Below, piece after piece: positions 1 to 6,832 of a stretch of DNA of 7,923 nt (position 1 is the stretch's first letter; the number at the start of each line of letters is the position of its first letter). The notes beneath the pieces are model-generated. The model worked only from the letters and a program-made list of their open reading frames with translations, made no database searches and was not told the DNA's origin. The stretch covers positions 1 through 7,923 of the forward strand of contig DFRF01000203.1 in NCBI GenBank assembly GCA_002378125.1. The letters are read 5' to 3'. The DNA comes from Rhodospirillaceae bacterium UBA3470. Lineage in GTDB: Bacteria; Pseudomonadota; Alphaproteobacteria; Rhodospirillales; Casp-alpha2. The position numbers and the translations under genes are program-made.

Positions 1-7
1 GCCCGGT

Positions 8-84
8 GGGCCCGTAGCTCAATTGGTTAGAGCCGGCCGCTCATAACGGTCTGGTTGCAGGTTCGAGTCCTGCCGGGCCCACCA
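8..84 (+). tRNA. tRNA with CAT anticodon (tRNA-Ile2 or elongator tRNA-Met)
   Basis: A complete 77-nt cloverleaf can be drawn. The acceptor stem pairs GGGCCCG with CGGGCCC (7/7). The D arm is GCTC/GAGC around AATTGGTTA, the anticodon stem is GGCCG/CGGTC with one G-T wobble, the anticodon loop is CTCATAA, and the T arm is GCAGG/CCTGC around TTCGAGT. The discriminator is A and CCA is encoded. Anticodon CAT can be elongator Met, or isoleucine tRNA whose C34 becomes lysidine. Pairs C4-G69 and C5-G68 match the elements by which TilS recognises tRNA-Ile2 in E. coli, where elongator Met has U4/A5, so Ile2 is slightly favoured. It is not the initiator type because the 1-72 pair is intact. Its 3' end is a typical integrase attachment site, but no second copy of it lies in this window. 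Confidence 0.96.
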
Positions 85-713
85 CCCGCCTCTAGGGTAA
101 AATCTCACCATTCCATAGCTTGAACACAAATAGCCGGTTTCTGCGGGTTTTCGGCGGAAAATCCTGCCGGTTCTGTGCGTAGAGACGATCTCAAAAACGC
201 AAAATGCGGCATATCCATACAAGATCTCTATTGGCCATTTTCGGCAGCCAGACTGATTTTCGCCCGAATTTCTTTAATCATTTCAGATGTATAAATCCCC
301 AAATTGGCTTCGTTATGTTGTGTGGCCCTAAATGTCTAGATTGGAGAATGGTTTGTCCGGAGTCCGGAAAGGTGAATATGAACAAAACAAAAATTGATTG
401 ATTAAGTGCCGATAAGAAGGCCACCATTTGCTTTTGACAATTCGACTAAGCGAGATTGGTGGCGATTTGAAGTCCTTCTCACCGACCAAATCGCACCTTC
501 CCTTTGCAACCGGATCTAACTTAAGACTTAGTATCGTTTGTGGGGGCAGGTCATCAGTTAAATATCCGTTTCCACTTCTGTCGAATAACCTCCTTACCCG
601 GTCGAAAAATCTCTGATCTAAAATAAAGATACTTTCGATGATATATTTATATAACCATACGGCATTGACTATATAACATGGATACGAACTACTAGGGTGG
701 AGTGGCTTTTAAA
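85..713. other. A/T-rich gene-free stretch between the tRNA and the dehydrogenase
   Basis: No gene with a credible start, ribosome-binding site and family signature is visible in these 629 bases. On the - strand two adjacent frames read protein-like but lack starts. One is open from 708 down to a TAG at 328-330, with no in-frame ATG or GTG. The other is open from 335 to a TAG at 228-230 and includes a short stretch reading MIKEIRAKISLAAENGQ. They may be the frameshifted remains of one old gene, but I recognise no family. A stem of about ten pairs with one bulge can form between GGTGGCGATTT (458-468) and AAATCGCACC (488-497). The lower G+C than the hydantoinase genes, next to a tRNA gene, fits eroded integrated DNA. 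Confidence 0.5.
641..700 (+). promoter_or_regulatory. Possible promoter region of the dehydrogenase gene
   Basis: Very A/T-rich DNA just upstream of the dehydrogenase contains TTGACT at 665-670, a good -35 match. The only -10-like hexamer at a usable distance is the poor TACTAG at 690-695, 19 bases downstream. TATATAAC occurs twice (before CATACG and before ATGGATACG), forming a loose direct repeat that could bind a regulator. This is weak pattern evidence only. Confidence 0.2.
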
Positions 714-1772
714 ATGAAAGCGGCTGTCTTTAAATCGTTTGGGTCGCTTTTGGAGGTTCAAGAGCTCCCGGATCCGGAACCTAAATCCAACGAACTGGTT
801 CTTAAAGTTGAGGCCTGTGGAATTTGTGGCACAGATCTCCATATGTCCGATAACCAAACTGCCGAGGGAGGATGGCGGTTATTGTCGCCGGGGTGCATTT
901 TAGGCCATGAATTTTCAGGGAAGATTATGGAGATTGGTAGGGGTGTGGGCGAGGAATGGAAAATAGGGCAACGCGTTACAGCTCTTCCGTGGATAGGTTG
1001 CGGCAAGTGTGAGCCTTGTCGGCTTGGCCGTCCATATCGATGTTCATCTGTTATGCTCAGATCCTCATTGGAGTTACCCGGTGCGTATGCAGAATTCTGC
1101 CGCGTCGGGGCTAACGAGGCTTTGAATCTGCCAGATACAGTGAGCTTTGAACAAGGCGCACTAGTGGAGCCGATGGCCGTAGGGTTTAATGCTGTCCAAC
1201 GCGCCAATATAAAGGCAAAGGAACCGGTATTGATTATGGGTGCAGGGCCGGTTGGACTCTCGGTTGCACTGTGGTGTCGATTTTTCGGTGTCGAGCATAT
1301 TTTAATTAGTGATTTGTCGAACGAACGTGCTGCTGCCTCAGTAAATTTTGGCGCTACAGCAGTCATTGATGCCGGGAATGGTGATGTTTCTGAGCAACTC
1401 TTGGATCAGCTCGGTGTAGCTCCCAGCATCATTTTTGACTGCGTTGGGTTACCCGGCACATTGCAAATGGCGATTGATTATGCAGCTCCCTCAGCCCGAA
1501 TCATCGTGGTAGGGCTGTGCATGCAGTCAGACAATTATTTTCCGGCTAAAGCCTTATTGAAGGAATTAAACGTATGTTTTTCGTATGTCTATTCCAAAGA
1601 AGACTTTGAAAAAGTCATTAACCTGATTGGAGAAAAACGAATTGACCCTTCTCAATTAATATCCAGAAGAGTGGGTTTAAATGAATTTCCAACTGCTTTT
1701 CAGGCATTGAAGAAACCCGGATCTGATTTAAAGGTTATGATGGAGCCATCTGAAATATGTGTAACGGCTTAA
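714..1772 (+). CDS. Zinc-dependent medium-chain alcohol/polyol dehydrogenase
   Basis: This 352-residue cytoplasmic protein belongs to the zinc-containing MDR superfamily (sorbitol/threonine dehydrogenase type), which oxidises a secondary alcohol, polyol or amino-alcohol with NAD(P)+. The GroES-like domain covers about residues 1-150. It carries catalytic zinc ligands Cys38 (GICGTDLH), His65/Glu66 (GHEFSG) and Glu152 (LVEPMAVG). The structural zinc loop has Cys96, Cys99, Cys102 and Cys110. The Rossmann domain follows, with GAGPVG at 176-181 and Asp200 at the end of its second strand, which suggests NAD+ over NADP+. Length is normal and all key residues are present. A GTG at 702 would add four residues, but ATG 714 gives the usual MKAAVF start with GGAG 11 bases upstream. 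It stands alone on its strand with a primase remnant behind it. Third codon positions are much richer in A/T than in hyuAB, suggesting separate acquisition. The substrate cannot be told from sequence. Confidence 0.93.
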   Translation: MKAAVFKSFGSLLEVQELPDPEPKSNELVLKVEACGICGTDLHMSDNQTAEGGWRLLSPGCILGHEFSGKIMEIGRGVGEEWKIGQRVTALPWIGCGKCEPCRLGRPYRCSSVMLRSSLELPGAYAEFCRVGANEALNLPDTVSFEQGALVEPMAVGFNAVQRANIKAKEPVLIMGAGPVGLSVALWCRFFGVEHILISDLSNERAAASVNFGATAVIDAGNGDVSEQLLDQLGVAPSIIFDCVGLPGTLQMAIDYAAPSARIIVVGLCMQSDNYFPAKALLKELNVCFSYVYSKEDFEKVINLIGEKRIDPSQLISRRVGLNEFPTAFQALKKPGSDLKVMMEPSEICVTA

Positions 1773-1789
1773 AAATATTGTCGTATTGA

Positions 1790-2038
1790 TTAGAGACCGT
1801 TGCGTTAGCAATCCTGGGTATTTTGAATTGAGCCATCGAAGGTGCTGTTCGGTGGACAAGGGAAGTCCTAAATCCACCACGGGGAATGCTTCAGGCCACC
1901 AAAGAATACCAAAGTGAGATAGATACCTTCTCACAATTCTGCAACGAGATGCTCAGACGTAAAGCTGGGTCGACAGTGGCAAAGAGAGACTTAATCAAGA
2001 CCTATGAGCTTTGATGTTCCATTGAAAGAAGGGAGAAC
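1790..2038 (+). pseudogene. Decayed C-terminal fragment of a P4-type phage/plasmid primase
   Basis: Read in one frame from 1790, the translation contains LGILN-stop-AIEGAVRW, then a segment ending NPP, then ATKEYQSEIDTFSQFCNEM and finally KRDLIKTYEL-stop-C. This follows the C-terminal pattern of the P4/D5-type primase-helicases of phages and integrative plasmids as I know it: a GILNW-A-xEG-xxxW segment, a GL-xx-P turn, the AT-xEY-xxExD helix with a following F, and a YxxWC end. Two in-frame TGA codons (1829-1831 and 2012-2014) stand exactly where the family has Trp, so each is one G-to-A change from TGG. The ATPase and primase domains are absent and the homology begins only about 20 bases after the dehydrogenase stop. 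The longest uninterrupted piece with an ATG (1886-2014) is 42 codons. I read this as the dead remains of an integrated element. The assignment rests on remembered motifs, not an alignment. Confidence 0.6.
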
Positions 2039-2228
2039 TTAAATCATGGTGGATTTACACATCAATGCACGAGAACGGCGAATTAATATGGCAATTTAAG
2101 ATGAAGCGTTCTCCAAAAACGGCTCACTCCAATGTCTCAATTTGGCACGACACGGAAGTTGTCCAGCCTGCCCAGATGTGTCGGTTTGATATCCTATGGA
2201 TAGGCCGTCCCACTTCGAAACCCGTCGA
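2039..2228. other. Intergenic region between primase remnant and the end of hyuB
   Basis: I see no gene here. A + strand frame starting at ATG 2101 would give about 44 residues ending in a TAA near 2230, but it has no ribosome-binding site and no family I recognise. No hairpin followed by a T-run was found on the hyuB strand, so I cannot place a terminator for the hyuAB transcript. Confidence 0.4.
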
Positions 2229-3869
2229 CTAACTTATGTAGCCTTCTTCCAGATCATGCTTAGAGGCATTCAGATCGCGCTCAGACGCTGGTCCATGACC
2301 GCCACCACCCGCAGTTTCGAGCCGTACCACATCACCACTTTCCAGGCGCAGCCCCGACACTTTTGAGGACAGCGCTTGTTCCTCAGTGCTGTCAGCGGGA
2401 CGGAACATGAGGCGACCAGGCCGCCCCGCCGCTCCGCCGCCCAAGCCATAGGGTGCGATCGTGAAGCGGTCCAGGTTCGCCGCGAAACTACCCGCTGGGG
2501 CGTCGAGGCGAAACTCCCGCGCTAGGCCCAATCCACCCCGGTGTTTCCCTGCCCCCCCGGAGTCCGGGATCAGGCTATAGCGCAGAAAGGTTACCGGGTA
2601 GACACTTTCGATCATCTCCATGGGGGAATTGGCGATGTTGTGAAAGCCACAAGAAAAACCGTCAGCGCCATCACTATCAGGATGACCGCCCCAGCCGCCG
2701 CATTCAAGATCAAAATAAACCTGCCGGCTACCGTCGTCATTTTCCGCGTTCAAGGCGTAGGCATAACTCACACCGTAATAAGCCGCAGGCACCTGGTCGG
2801 GCAAAGCCTGGGCAAACGCCCCCATGACCGCGTTGACGATGCGATGCCCGACCGCCATGCGGTTAGCTACCGGTGCGGGATGGCGGGCATTAACAACCGT
2901 TCCCTCAGGCGCGGAAATGCTGATGGGACGATAGCAACCAGCATTGGCGGGCACCTCCGATCCGATCGACATCAGTATCGCGCAAATCACGGCTGAGCGG
3001 GTCATGTTCAGGGTGCAATTAACAGGTCCTCGGGCCTGACCACTGGAGCCTGTCAAATCCACCATCAATTGGTCGCTCGTAACGTGCAGGACCGCTCTAA
3101 TTTTGAGCGGTTGATCCAAATCGATGCCGTCATCATCAACAAAATCCTCAAACGCGTATACGCCGTCGGGGACAGCACCAATCAGCTGCCGCATGGCTGT
3201 TTCGGAGAAGTTCTGAATTGTTTTGGTGGCCTCAGCCAGCGCGTCAGCCCCGTATCGTTGTGCGATCCGTTGCAACCCTGCAACGCCAATATCCAATGCC
3301 GCCAATTGCGAGGCAAAGTCCCCGCCCACGTTGGCTGGCTCCCGGCTATTGGCCAACAACAGCTCAATCACAGCCTGGTTGCGCCGTCCTCCCTCATCGA
3401 TCTTCAGCGGTGGAATCTGGAAGCCTTCTTGATAGATTTCCGTCGCGCTGGCGTCGTAGCTGCCAGCCGCCCCGCCTCCAACATCAAGATGGTGGACCAA
3501 GACCCCGGCAATGGCGATGCGCCGGCCTTCAAAGAAGACCGGCTTGAAGGTCAAAATATCCGGGAGATGTTGACCGCCGCTGTAGGGATCGTTGGTGACA
3601 ATGATATCACCGTCGTTCCAGGTCTCGATAGGCATAGGGCCAGCTAGCAAATCTTCGAGACACGCCGCCATGGAATTGAGATGCACGGGCATGCGGGCAG
3701 CTTGAGCCACAGAATGACCACCGGCATCAAATACGCATGTGGAGTAATCGAGAATTTCCCTGACCACGGAGGAGCGCGACGTCCGCCAAATTGTCACGCT
3801 CATTTCTTCGGCCGCCGACACCAGGGCGTTACGGATAATCTCTACGCGAACCGGATCGAGCTCACTCAT
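2229..3869 (-). CDS. hyuB: Hydantoinase B/oxoprolinase family protein (HyuB)
   Basis: This 546-residue protein is a full-length member of the hydantoinase B/oxoprolinase family. With HyuA it forms an enzyme that hydrolyses a cyclic amide (N-methylhydantoin, hydantoin or 5-oxoproline) at the cost of ATP; relatives are acetone and acetophenone carboxylase subunits. Family motifs appear in order: DPVRVEIIRNAL at the start, PVHLNSM (61-67), NDPYSGGQHLPD (93-104), HHLDVGG (126-132), EIYQEGFQIPP (144-154), GGDFASQLAA (182-191), DLTGSSGQARGPVN (271-284), the GCYRPI and PEGT turns (about 311-325), GGWGGHPDSDGADGF (391-405), SGGAGKHRGGLG (437-448) and GGGGHGPASERD (521-532). Its ATG overlaps the hyuA stop as ATGA, and GAAGGGA lies seven bases upstream, so the pair is translationally coupled. 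The protein ends in TAG. The substrate is not determined by sequence. Confidence 0.94.
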   Translation of the reverse strand: MSELDPVRVEIIRNALVSAAEEMSVTIWRTSRSSVVREILDYSTCVFDAGGHSVAQAARMPVHLNSMAACLEDLLAGPMPIETWNDGDIIVTNDPYSGGQHLPDILTFKPVFFEGRRIAIAGVLVHHLDVGGGAAGSYDASATEIYQEGFQIPPLKIDEGGRRNQAVIELLLANSREPANVGGDFASQLAALDIGVAGLQRIAQRYGADALAEATKTIQNFSETAMRQLIGAVPDGVYAFEDFVDDDGIDLDQPLKIRAVLHVTSDQLMVDLTGSSGQARGPVNCTLNMTRSAVICAILMSIGSEVPANAGCYRPISISAPEGTVVNARHPAPVANRMAVGHRIVNAVMGAFAQALPDQVPAAYYGVSYAYALNAENDDGSRQVYFDLECGGWGGHPDSDGADGFSCGFHNIANSPMEMIESVYPVTFLRYSLIPDSGGAGKHRGGLGLAREFRLDAPAGSFAANLDRFTIAPYGLGGGAAGRPGRLMFRPADSTEEQALSSKVSGLRLESGDVVRLETAGGGGHGPASERDLNASKHDLEEGYIS

Positions 3870-5932
3870 GGTTCGGTCCCTTCATATCTGGCGATAATTT
3901 CCCCCGCCAGGGCGAGCCTCAACGACCAGCCCGTTGGTATGAGCAGCGTTGAATGAGGATCTTCGATGATCAGCGGGCCAATCAGGTCATCATCAGGGAG
4001 ATGTTGGCGTTCGTAAACGAGTAGGTCCCGCCAGGTGCCATCGAGATAAACTTGGCGTACGTTCGGTTGGGCAACCTTGGTTGGCGCTATCGCAGGCGCG
4101 GCGGCCGGTTTTCGGAGCAAGCCGTGCGCCGTCATGCGCACGTTTACAATATCCACGGGGCTCGTTTCGTCGCAGTGCGAAAATTGGGCCTGGTGTGCAT
4201 CATGGAAAGCACTAAGCGCAGCTCCTATACCCCCCTCCTGCCCATAGGGCACCGCAATTTCATAAGCTTGGCCGGGATACCGCAAATCCAATTCACACTC
4301 AATGCGGTGATCGGAGGCACCAATGCCGTCGGCGGCAAGGCTTTCATGGCCCTGGTCGGTCATTGCCGCTATAATAGGCGCGAGGTGATGTTCCGAATCT
4401 TCGCAGGCCGGCATCAAGACGGATCGGGAGATATTGTGTGTGATGTCAGACCATAGCATGCCCCAAGCCGACAGCGTGCCTGGATCGCGTGGAAAAATCA
4501 CTGTTCGGATGTTGAGGTCCGTTGCCGTATCGCAAGCATGCAGGCCGCTAGCGCCACCGAAAGACACCAGCGCAAAGTCGGCTGGGTCCAGGCCTTTCTC
4601 AAACAGGCTCAAGCGAATTGCGGAAGCCATATGACTGACGGCCACACGCAACACACCGTCCGCTGCCGTATCGAGATCCATGCCGAGAGGCTCCGCCACA
4701 TCCTTCTTCAATGCCCGTGCCGCCACCGTGGGATGCAGGGTCATGGTTCCACCAAGAAAGTGGCTAGCATCAATCCGCCCGAGGTGGCAGTTGGCGTCGG
4801 TCACCGTGGGGCGATCCCCACCACGGCCATAACAGGCCGGGCCCGGGTCAGCCCCGGCACTATGTGGGCCGACCCGAAGGCTTTGGCCATCATCGGTTGT
4901 CGCTAGAGAACCGCCTCCGGCACCAATAGTCCGCATTTCTACCATCGGAAGGCGCACGGGACAGCCGTCGACTTCGCTGAGATTAATGAGGCGAATACGG
5001 CCGTCTTGGACCAAGGAAACGTCGTAGCTGGTGCCGCCCATATCAACCGCCACTAGGTTTTTATCGCCCAAAACCTCAGCTAAAATCTCGGCCGCCCGGG
5101 CGCCGCCGCTGGGACCAGATAACAATAGTCGCGCGGGTTGACTGGCGGCGACCGCCGGCGTCGCCACACCGCCATTTGATTGAACGAGATAAACGGGGGC
5201 CATAAGGCCATGGCCGCGCAGCTGGTTCTCCAGGCAGGCCAGATAATCGCCCACCACCGGCATCAGCAGGGCGTTCAACACCGTGGTGGATGTGCGCTCG
5301 AACTCCCGGAACTCGGGACTGATATCGGAAGACATGGATATAGGCAACGTCGGCATTTCCGTAGCAATGGCGGCGGCGATCGCACGTTCATGATCGCTGT
5401 TCACATGCGCATTCAAACAGCAGATCGCGAGGGTTTCTGCACCGCATTCGGCAATATGATTGGCCAAAACTTTTAGTTCATCTGGTGTCGGTTCACACTC
5501 CACACAACCATCGGCTCGGATGCGCTCGACAACGCCGAAACGGCGCGAACGGGGAATGAGCAGGCTCCGTGACTCGGCCCGATTTGCATACACATCCCGG
5601 CGCATATGCCTGCCGATCTCCAAGACATCTTCGAAGCCTGAAGTTGTCACCAGAGCGCCCATCGGCAACTTGCGCTCAAGAACCGCATTCGTTGCGATCG
5701 TGGTGCCATGGATCAGCATACTAACCTGCGACAAATCAAAGCCGAAGCGTTCGGCGGCTTGTTGCAGGCCATCGATCAAGGCGGCGGCAGGGTCATCGGG
5801 ACGGCTCGCCACCTTATGTGCAAAACAGGCGCCGCTGTCCTCGTCCAGCACCTGGATATCCGTGAAGGTTCCGCCAATATCCACTGCGACACGAACGGCC
5901 GCGGCAGTGCCGATTTGCGAAGGTATGCTCAT
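3866..5932 (-). CDS. hyuA: Hydantoinase/oxoprolinase subunit A (HyuA)
   Basis: This 688-residue cytoplasmic protein is the ATP-binding partner of HyuB, with an actin/acetate-kinase-like fold that activates the substrate carbonyl. The N-terminal hydantoinase/oxoprolinase domain (about 13-190) has the phosphate loop DIGGTFTD (18-25) and HGTTIATNAVLER (75-87). SSDISPEFREFER (201-213) leads into the central domain, which shows VDMGGTSYDVSLV (296-308), GAGGGSLA (338-345), SAGADPGPACYG (358-369), FGGASGLHACDTA (458-470) and PGTLSAWGML (484-493). The C-terminal domain has RYPGQAYEIAV (551-561) and an FHDAH motif near 576-580. Length and motifs are normal for a functional member. ATG 5932 was chosen because it starts 17 residues before the phosphate loop, but no strong ribosome-binding site precedes it. 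The gene is first of a two-gene unit; no regulator, transporter or hyuC lies beside it. N-methylhydantoin, hydantoin or 5-oxoproline are all possible substrates. Confidence 0.94.
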   Translation of the reverse strand: MSIPSQIGTAAAVRVAVDIGGTFTDIQVLDEDSGACFAHKVASRPDDPAAALIDGLQQAAERFGFDLSQVSMLIHGTTIATNAVLERKLPMGALVTTSGFEDVLEIGRHMRRDVYANRAESRSLLIPRSRRFGVVERIRADGCVECEPTPDELKVLANHIAECGAETLAICCLNAHVNSDHERAIAAAIATEMPTLPISMSSDISPEFREFERTSTTVLNALLMPVVGDYLACLENQLRGHGLMAPVYLVQSNGGVATPAVAASQPARLLLSGPSGGARAAEILAEVLGDKNLVAVDMGGTSYDVSLVQDGRIRLINLSEVDGCPVRLPMVEMRTIGAGGGSLATTDDGQSLRVGPHSAGADPGPACYGRGGDRPTVTDANCHLGRIDASHFLGGTMTLHPTVAARALKKDVAEPLGMDLDTAADGVLRVAVSHMASAIRLSLFEKGLDPADFALVSFGGASGLHACDTATDLNIRTVIFPRDPGTLSAWGMLWSDITHNISRSVLMPACEDSEHHLAPIIAAMTDQGHESLAADGIGASDHRIECELDLRYPGQAYEIAVPYGQEGGIGAALSAFHDAHQAQFSHCDETSPVDIVNVRMTAHGLLRKPAAAPAIAPTKVAQPNVRQVYLDGTWRDLLVYERQHLPDDDLIGPLIIEDPHSTLLIPTGWSLRLALAGEIIARYEGTEP

Positions 5933-6195
5933 GAATTGAATAATCTTTCATGACAAAGTTAGGGAAGCCGCCGCGGATGATAGCCGTCAGTTGGGAGCCC
6001 GGCAACGGGCGCTACGAGAGCCACGCCACATCTAACAGAATGCATAGTTGGGGGCAGTGTCAGGCCCCTTGGTACCGACCGTCAATACCGGTAATTATGG
6101 ATAGTTCGTCTGGCAAGAACTACGCGAATTGTGTATTTGCTAGTCCCAGGTCGTTCGGAATGTAACCACAAAACGAGAAAAGAGAGTGTATATCT
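5933..6195. other. Divergent intergenic region between hyuA and the small disordered protein
   Basis: These 263 bases must hold the promoter for hyuAB (reading left) and any promoter for the small gene at 6196 (reading right). A + strand frame at 5950-6165 and several - strand frames are open, but none has a start with a ribosome-binding site or a recognised family. No convincing -35/-10 pair or operator palindrome was found. Confidence 0.4.
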
Positions 6196-6450
6196 ATGGC
6201 TAAAAGGGAAGAGAACTCCGTTAAAAAAGATACTAAAAACAAAGAAACTCCAAAAAAAAACACCTTAGAAGAATCTAGCAAAGAGAGTTCTGCATCCGCC
6301 CCTCAGACCGAGAAGTCATCAACGGACGCGGCGTCGAACGCTGGACAATCTGAACCATCGGCATCTAAGAAAGAAAATTATGTGCGTGGGGAATCCCAAA
6401 AGCCCGTAACCAAGGCTTACCGTAATAATTGGAATAGAATATTCAAATAA
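6196..6450 (+). CDS. Small Lys/Ser/Glu-rich disordered protein
   Basis: I do not recognise a family for this 84-residue product. About the first 65 residues are low-complexity, rich in Lys, Glu, Ser, Thr, Asn and Ala, with no membrane segment or signal peptide, so they are almost surely disordered. The last residues, KPVTKAYRNNWNRIFK, are different: aromatic and basic, able to form a short helix, and the kind of tail that could dock on a partner. A weak purine-rich AGAGAG stands about ten bases upstream of the ATG. Composition is more A/T-rich than in the neighbouring hyuA. It is followed by a palindrome and the dctM remnant, so it may be expressed alone. It could be a genuine small regulatory or structural protein, or a fortuitous frame; the sharp change from disordered region to ordered tail argues for a real gene. 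Confidence 0.5.
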   Translation: MAKREENSVKKDTKNKETPKKNTLEESSKESSASAPQTEKSSTDAASNAGQSEPSASKKENYVRGESQKPVTKAYRNNWNRIFK

Positions 6451-6492
6451 CGCTCTAAAAAGGCCGGCGCTTCAGTCCACCAGGTAAGCACA

Positions 6493-6509
6493 TCCCATCT
6501 TAGATGGGA
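6493..6509. repeat. 17-bp perfect palindrome (possible operator or weak hairpin)
   Basis: TCCCATCT and AGATGGGA are exact inverted copies around a single T. As RNA it would fold to a seven-pair stem with a TTA loop, but no T-run follows, so an intrinsic terminator for the small gene upstream is unlikely. As DNA it resembles a binding site for a dimeric regulator. No other copy was seen in the window. Confidence 0.35.
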
Positions 6510-6569
6510 AGGAGTTTCATCTTTGGGAGTTGCGTCGGTGGCTATGCCAGAGTGACGGAGGCGAAACGA

Positions 6570-6820
6570 GGCGGCATCAACCATGTGCATCTTGGCGTTT
6601 GACCACCGTATCCCTATCCGTCAGCCTCACTTCACCGCCATACGGGGCTTGCATTCTGATCGCCAGTCAAATCGAAGAAGTTTCCATCAATAAGGCGACA
6701 TTCGCTATCATACCCAACGTCGGCCTTGTAATCCTTGTTTCCGTTCTTTCGCTGTGAATCCCAGAAATCATGATTGCCTTACCCAAAACCGTAATGCCGA
6801 ATGTGTTCGACTTAAAATAG
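6570..6820 (+). pseudogene. dctM: C-terminal fragment of a TRAP transporter large permease (DctM)
   Basis: The reading GGINHVHLGV (6570-6599) is followed, after a one-base shift, by LTTVSLSVSLTSPPYG and then CILIASQIEEVSINKA, FAIIPNVGL and VILVSVLSL. This follows the end of DctM, the 12-helix membrane subunit of tripartite (TRAP) organic-acid importers: a DPVHFGV segment, a hydrophobic helix ending in TPP-x-G, the A-xx-I-xx-VS turn, a P-containing last helix and a PEI-xxx-LP tail. Here the frame is broken twice: a missing base near 6599 and a TGA at 6755-6757. After the TGA the same frame continues with IPEIMIALPKTVMPN and ends at TAG 6818-6820. Everything before about 6570 no longer resembles DctM, and no dctP or dctQ is present. 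It is a dead remnant, but its position directly before the aldolase gene suggests a former transporter-aldolase operon. The assignment rests on remembered motifs. Confidence 0.62.
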
Positions 6821-6823
6821 GAG
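6819..6823 (+). promoter_or_regulatory. Ribosome-binding site of the aldolase gene, overlapping the old dctM stop
   Basis: AGGAG lies nine bases before ATG 6833 and fixes the start of the aldolase. The TAG that ends the dctM remnant (6818-6820) supplies its first two bases, a close coupling typical of consecutive genes in one operon. Confidence 0.8.
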
Positions 6824-6832
6824 TACCTGAAA

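Noticed and set aside
19..222. Minus-strand reading frame of 67 residues ending ARQDSNLQPDRYERPALTN
   Set aside because: Its C-terminal third is the antisense of the tRNA at 8-84. This translation is a well-known false protein produced wherever such a tRNA is read backwards.
758..1366. 202-residue minus-strand frame opposite the dehydrogenase
   Set aside because: It overlaps zinc-binding and Rossmann motifs of the real gene and has no recognisable family.
1829..2014. In-frame TGA codons at Trp positions of the primase, suggesting TGA is read as Trp
   Set aside because: hyuA ends with TGA overlapping the hyuB ATG, and intact genes here use TGG for Trp. Fragmentary length and decay of the region fit a pseudogene better.
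3069..3647. Long plus-strand frames opposite hyuB and hyuA (for example 3069-3647 and 5460-5939)
   Set aside because: They lie antisense to genes whose family motifs are unmistakable and show no domain of their own. They are composition shadows of G+C-rich coding sequence.
4833..4848. Partial copy of the tRNA 3' sequence (GCCGGGCCC) inside hyuA as a possible attachment site
   Set aside because: The match is only about ten bases, falls inside the conserved coding sequence of hyuA, and is expected by chance in G+C-rich DNA.
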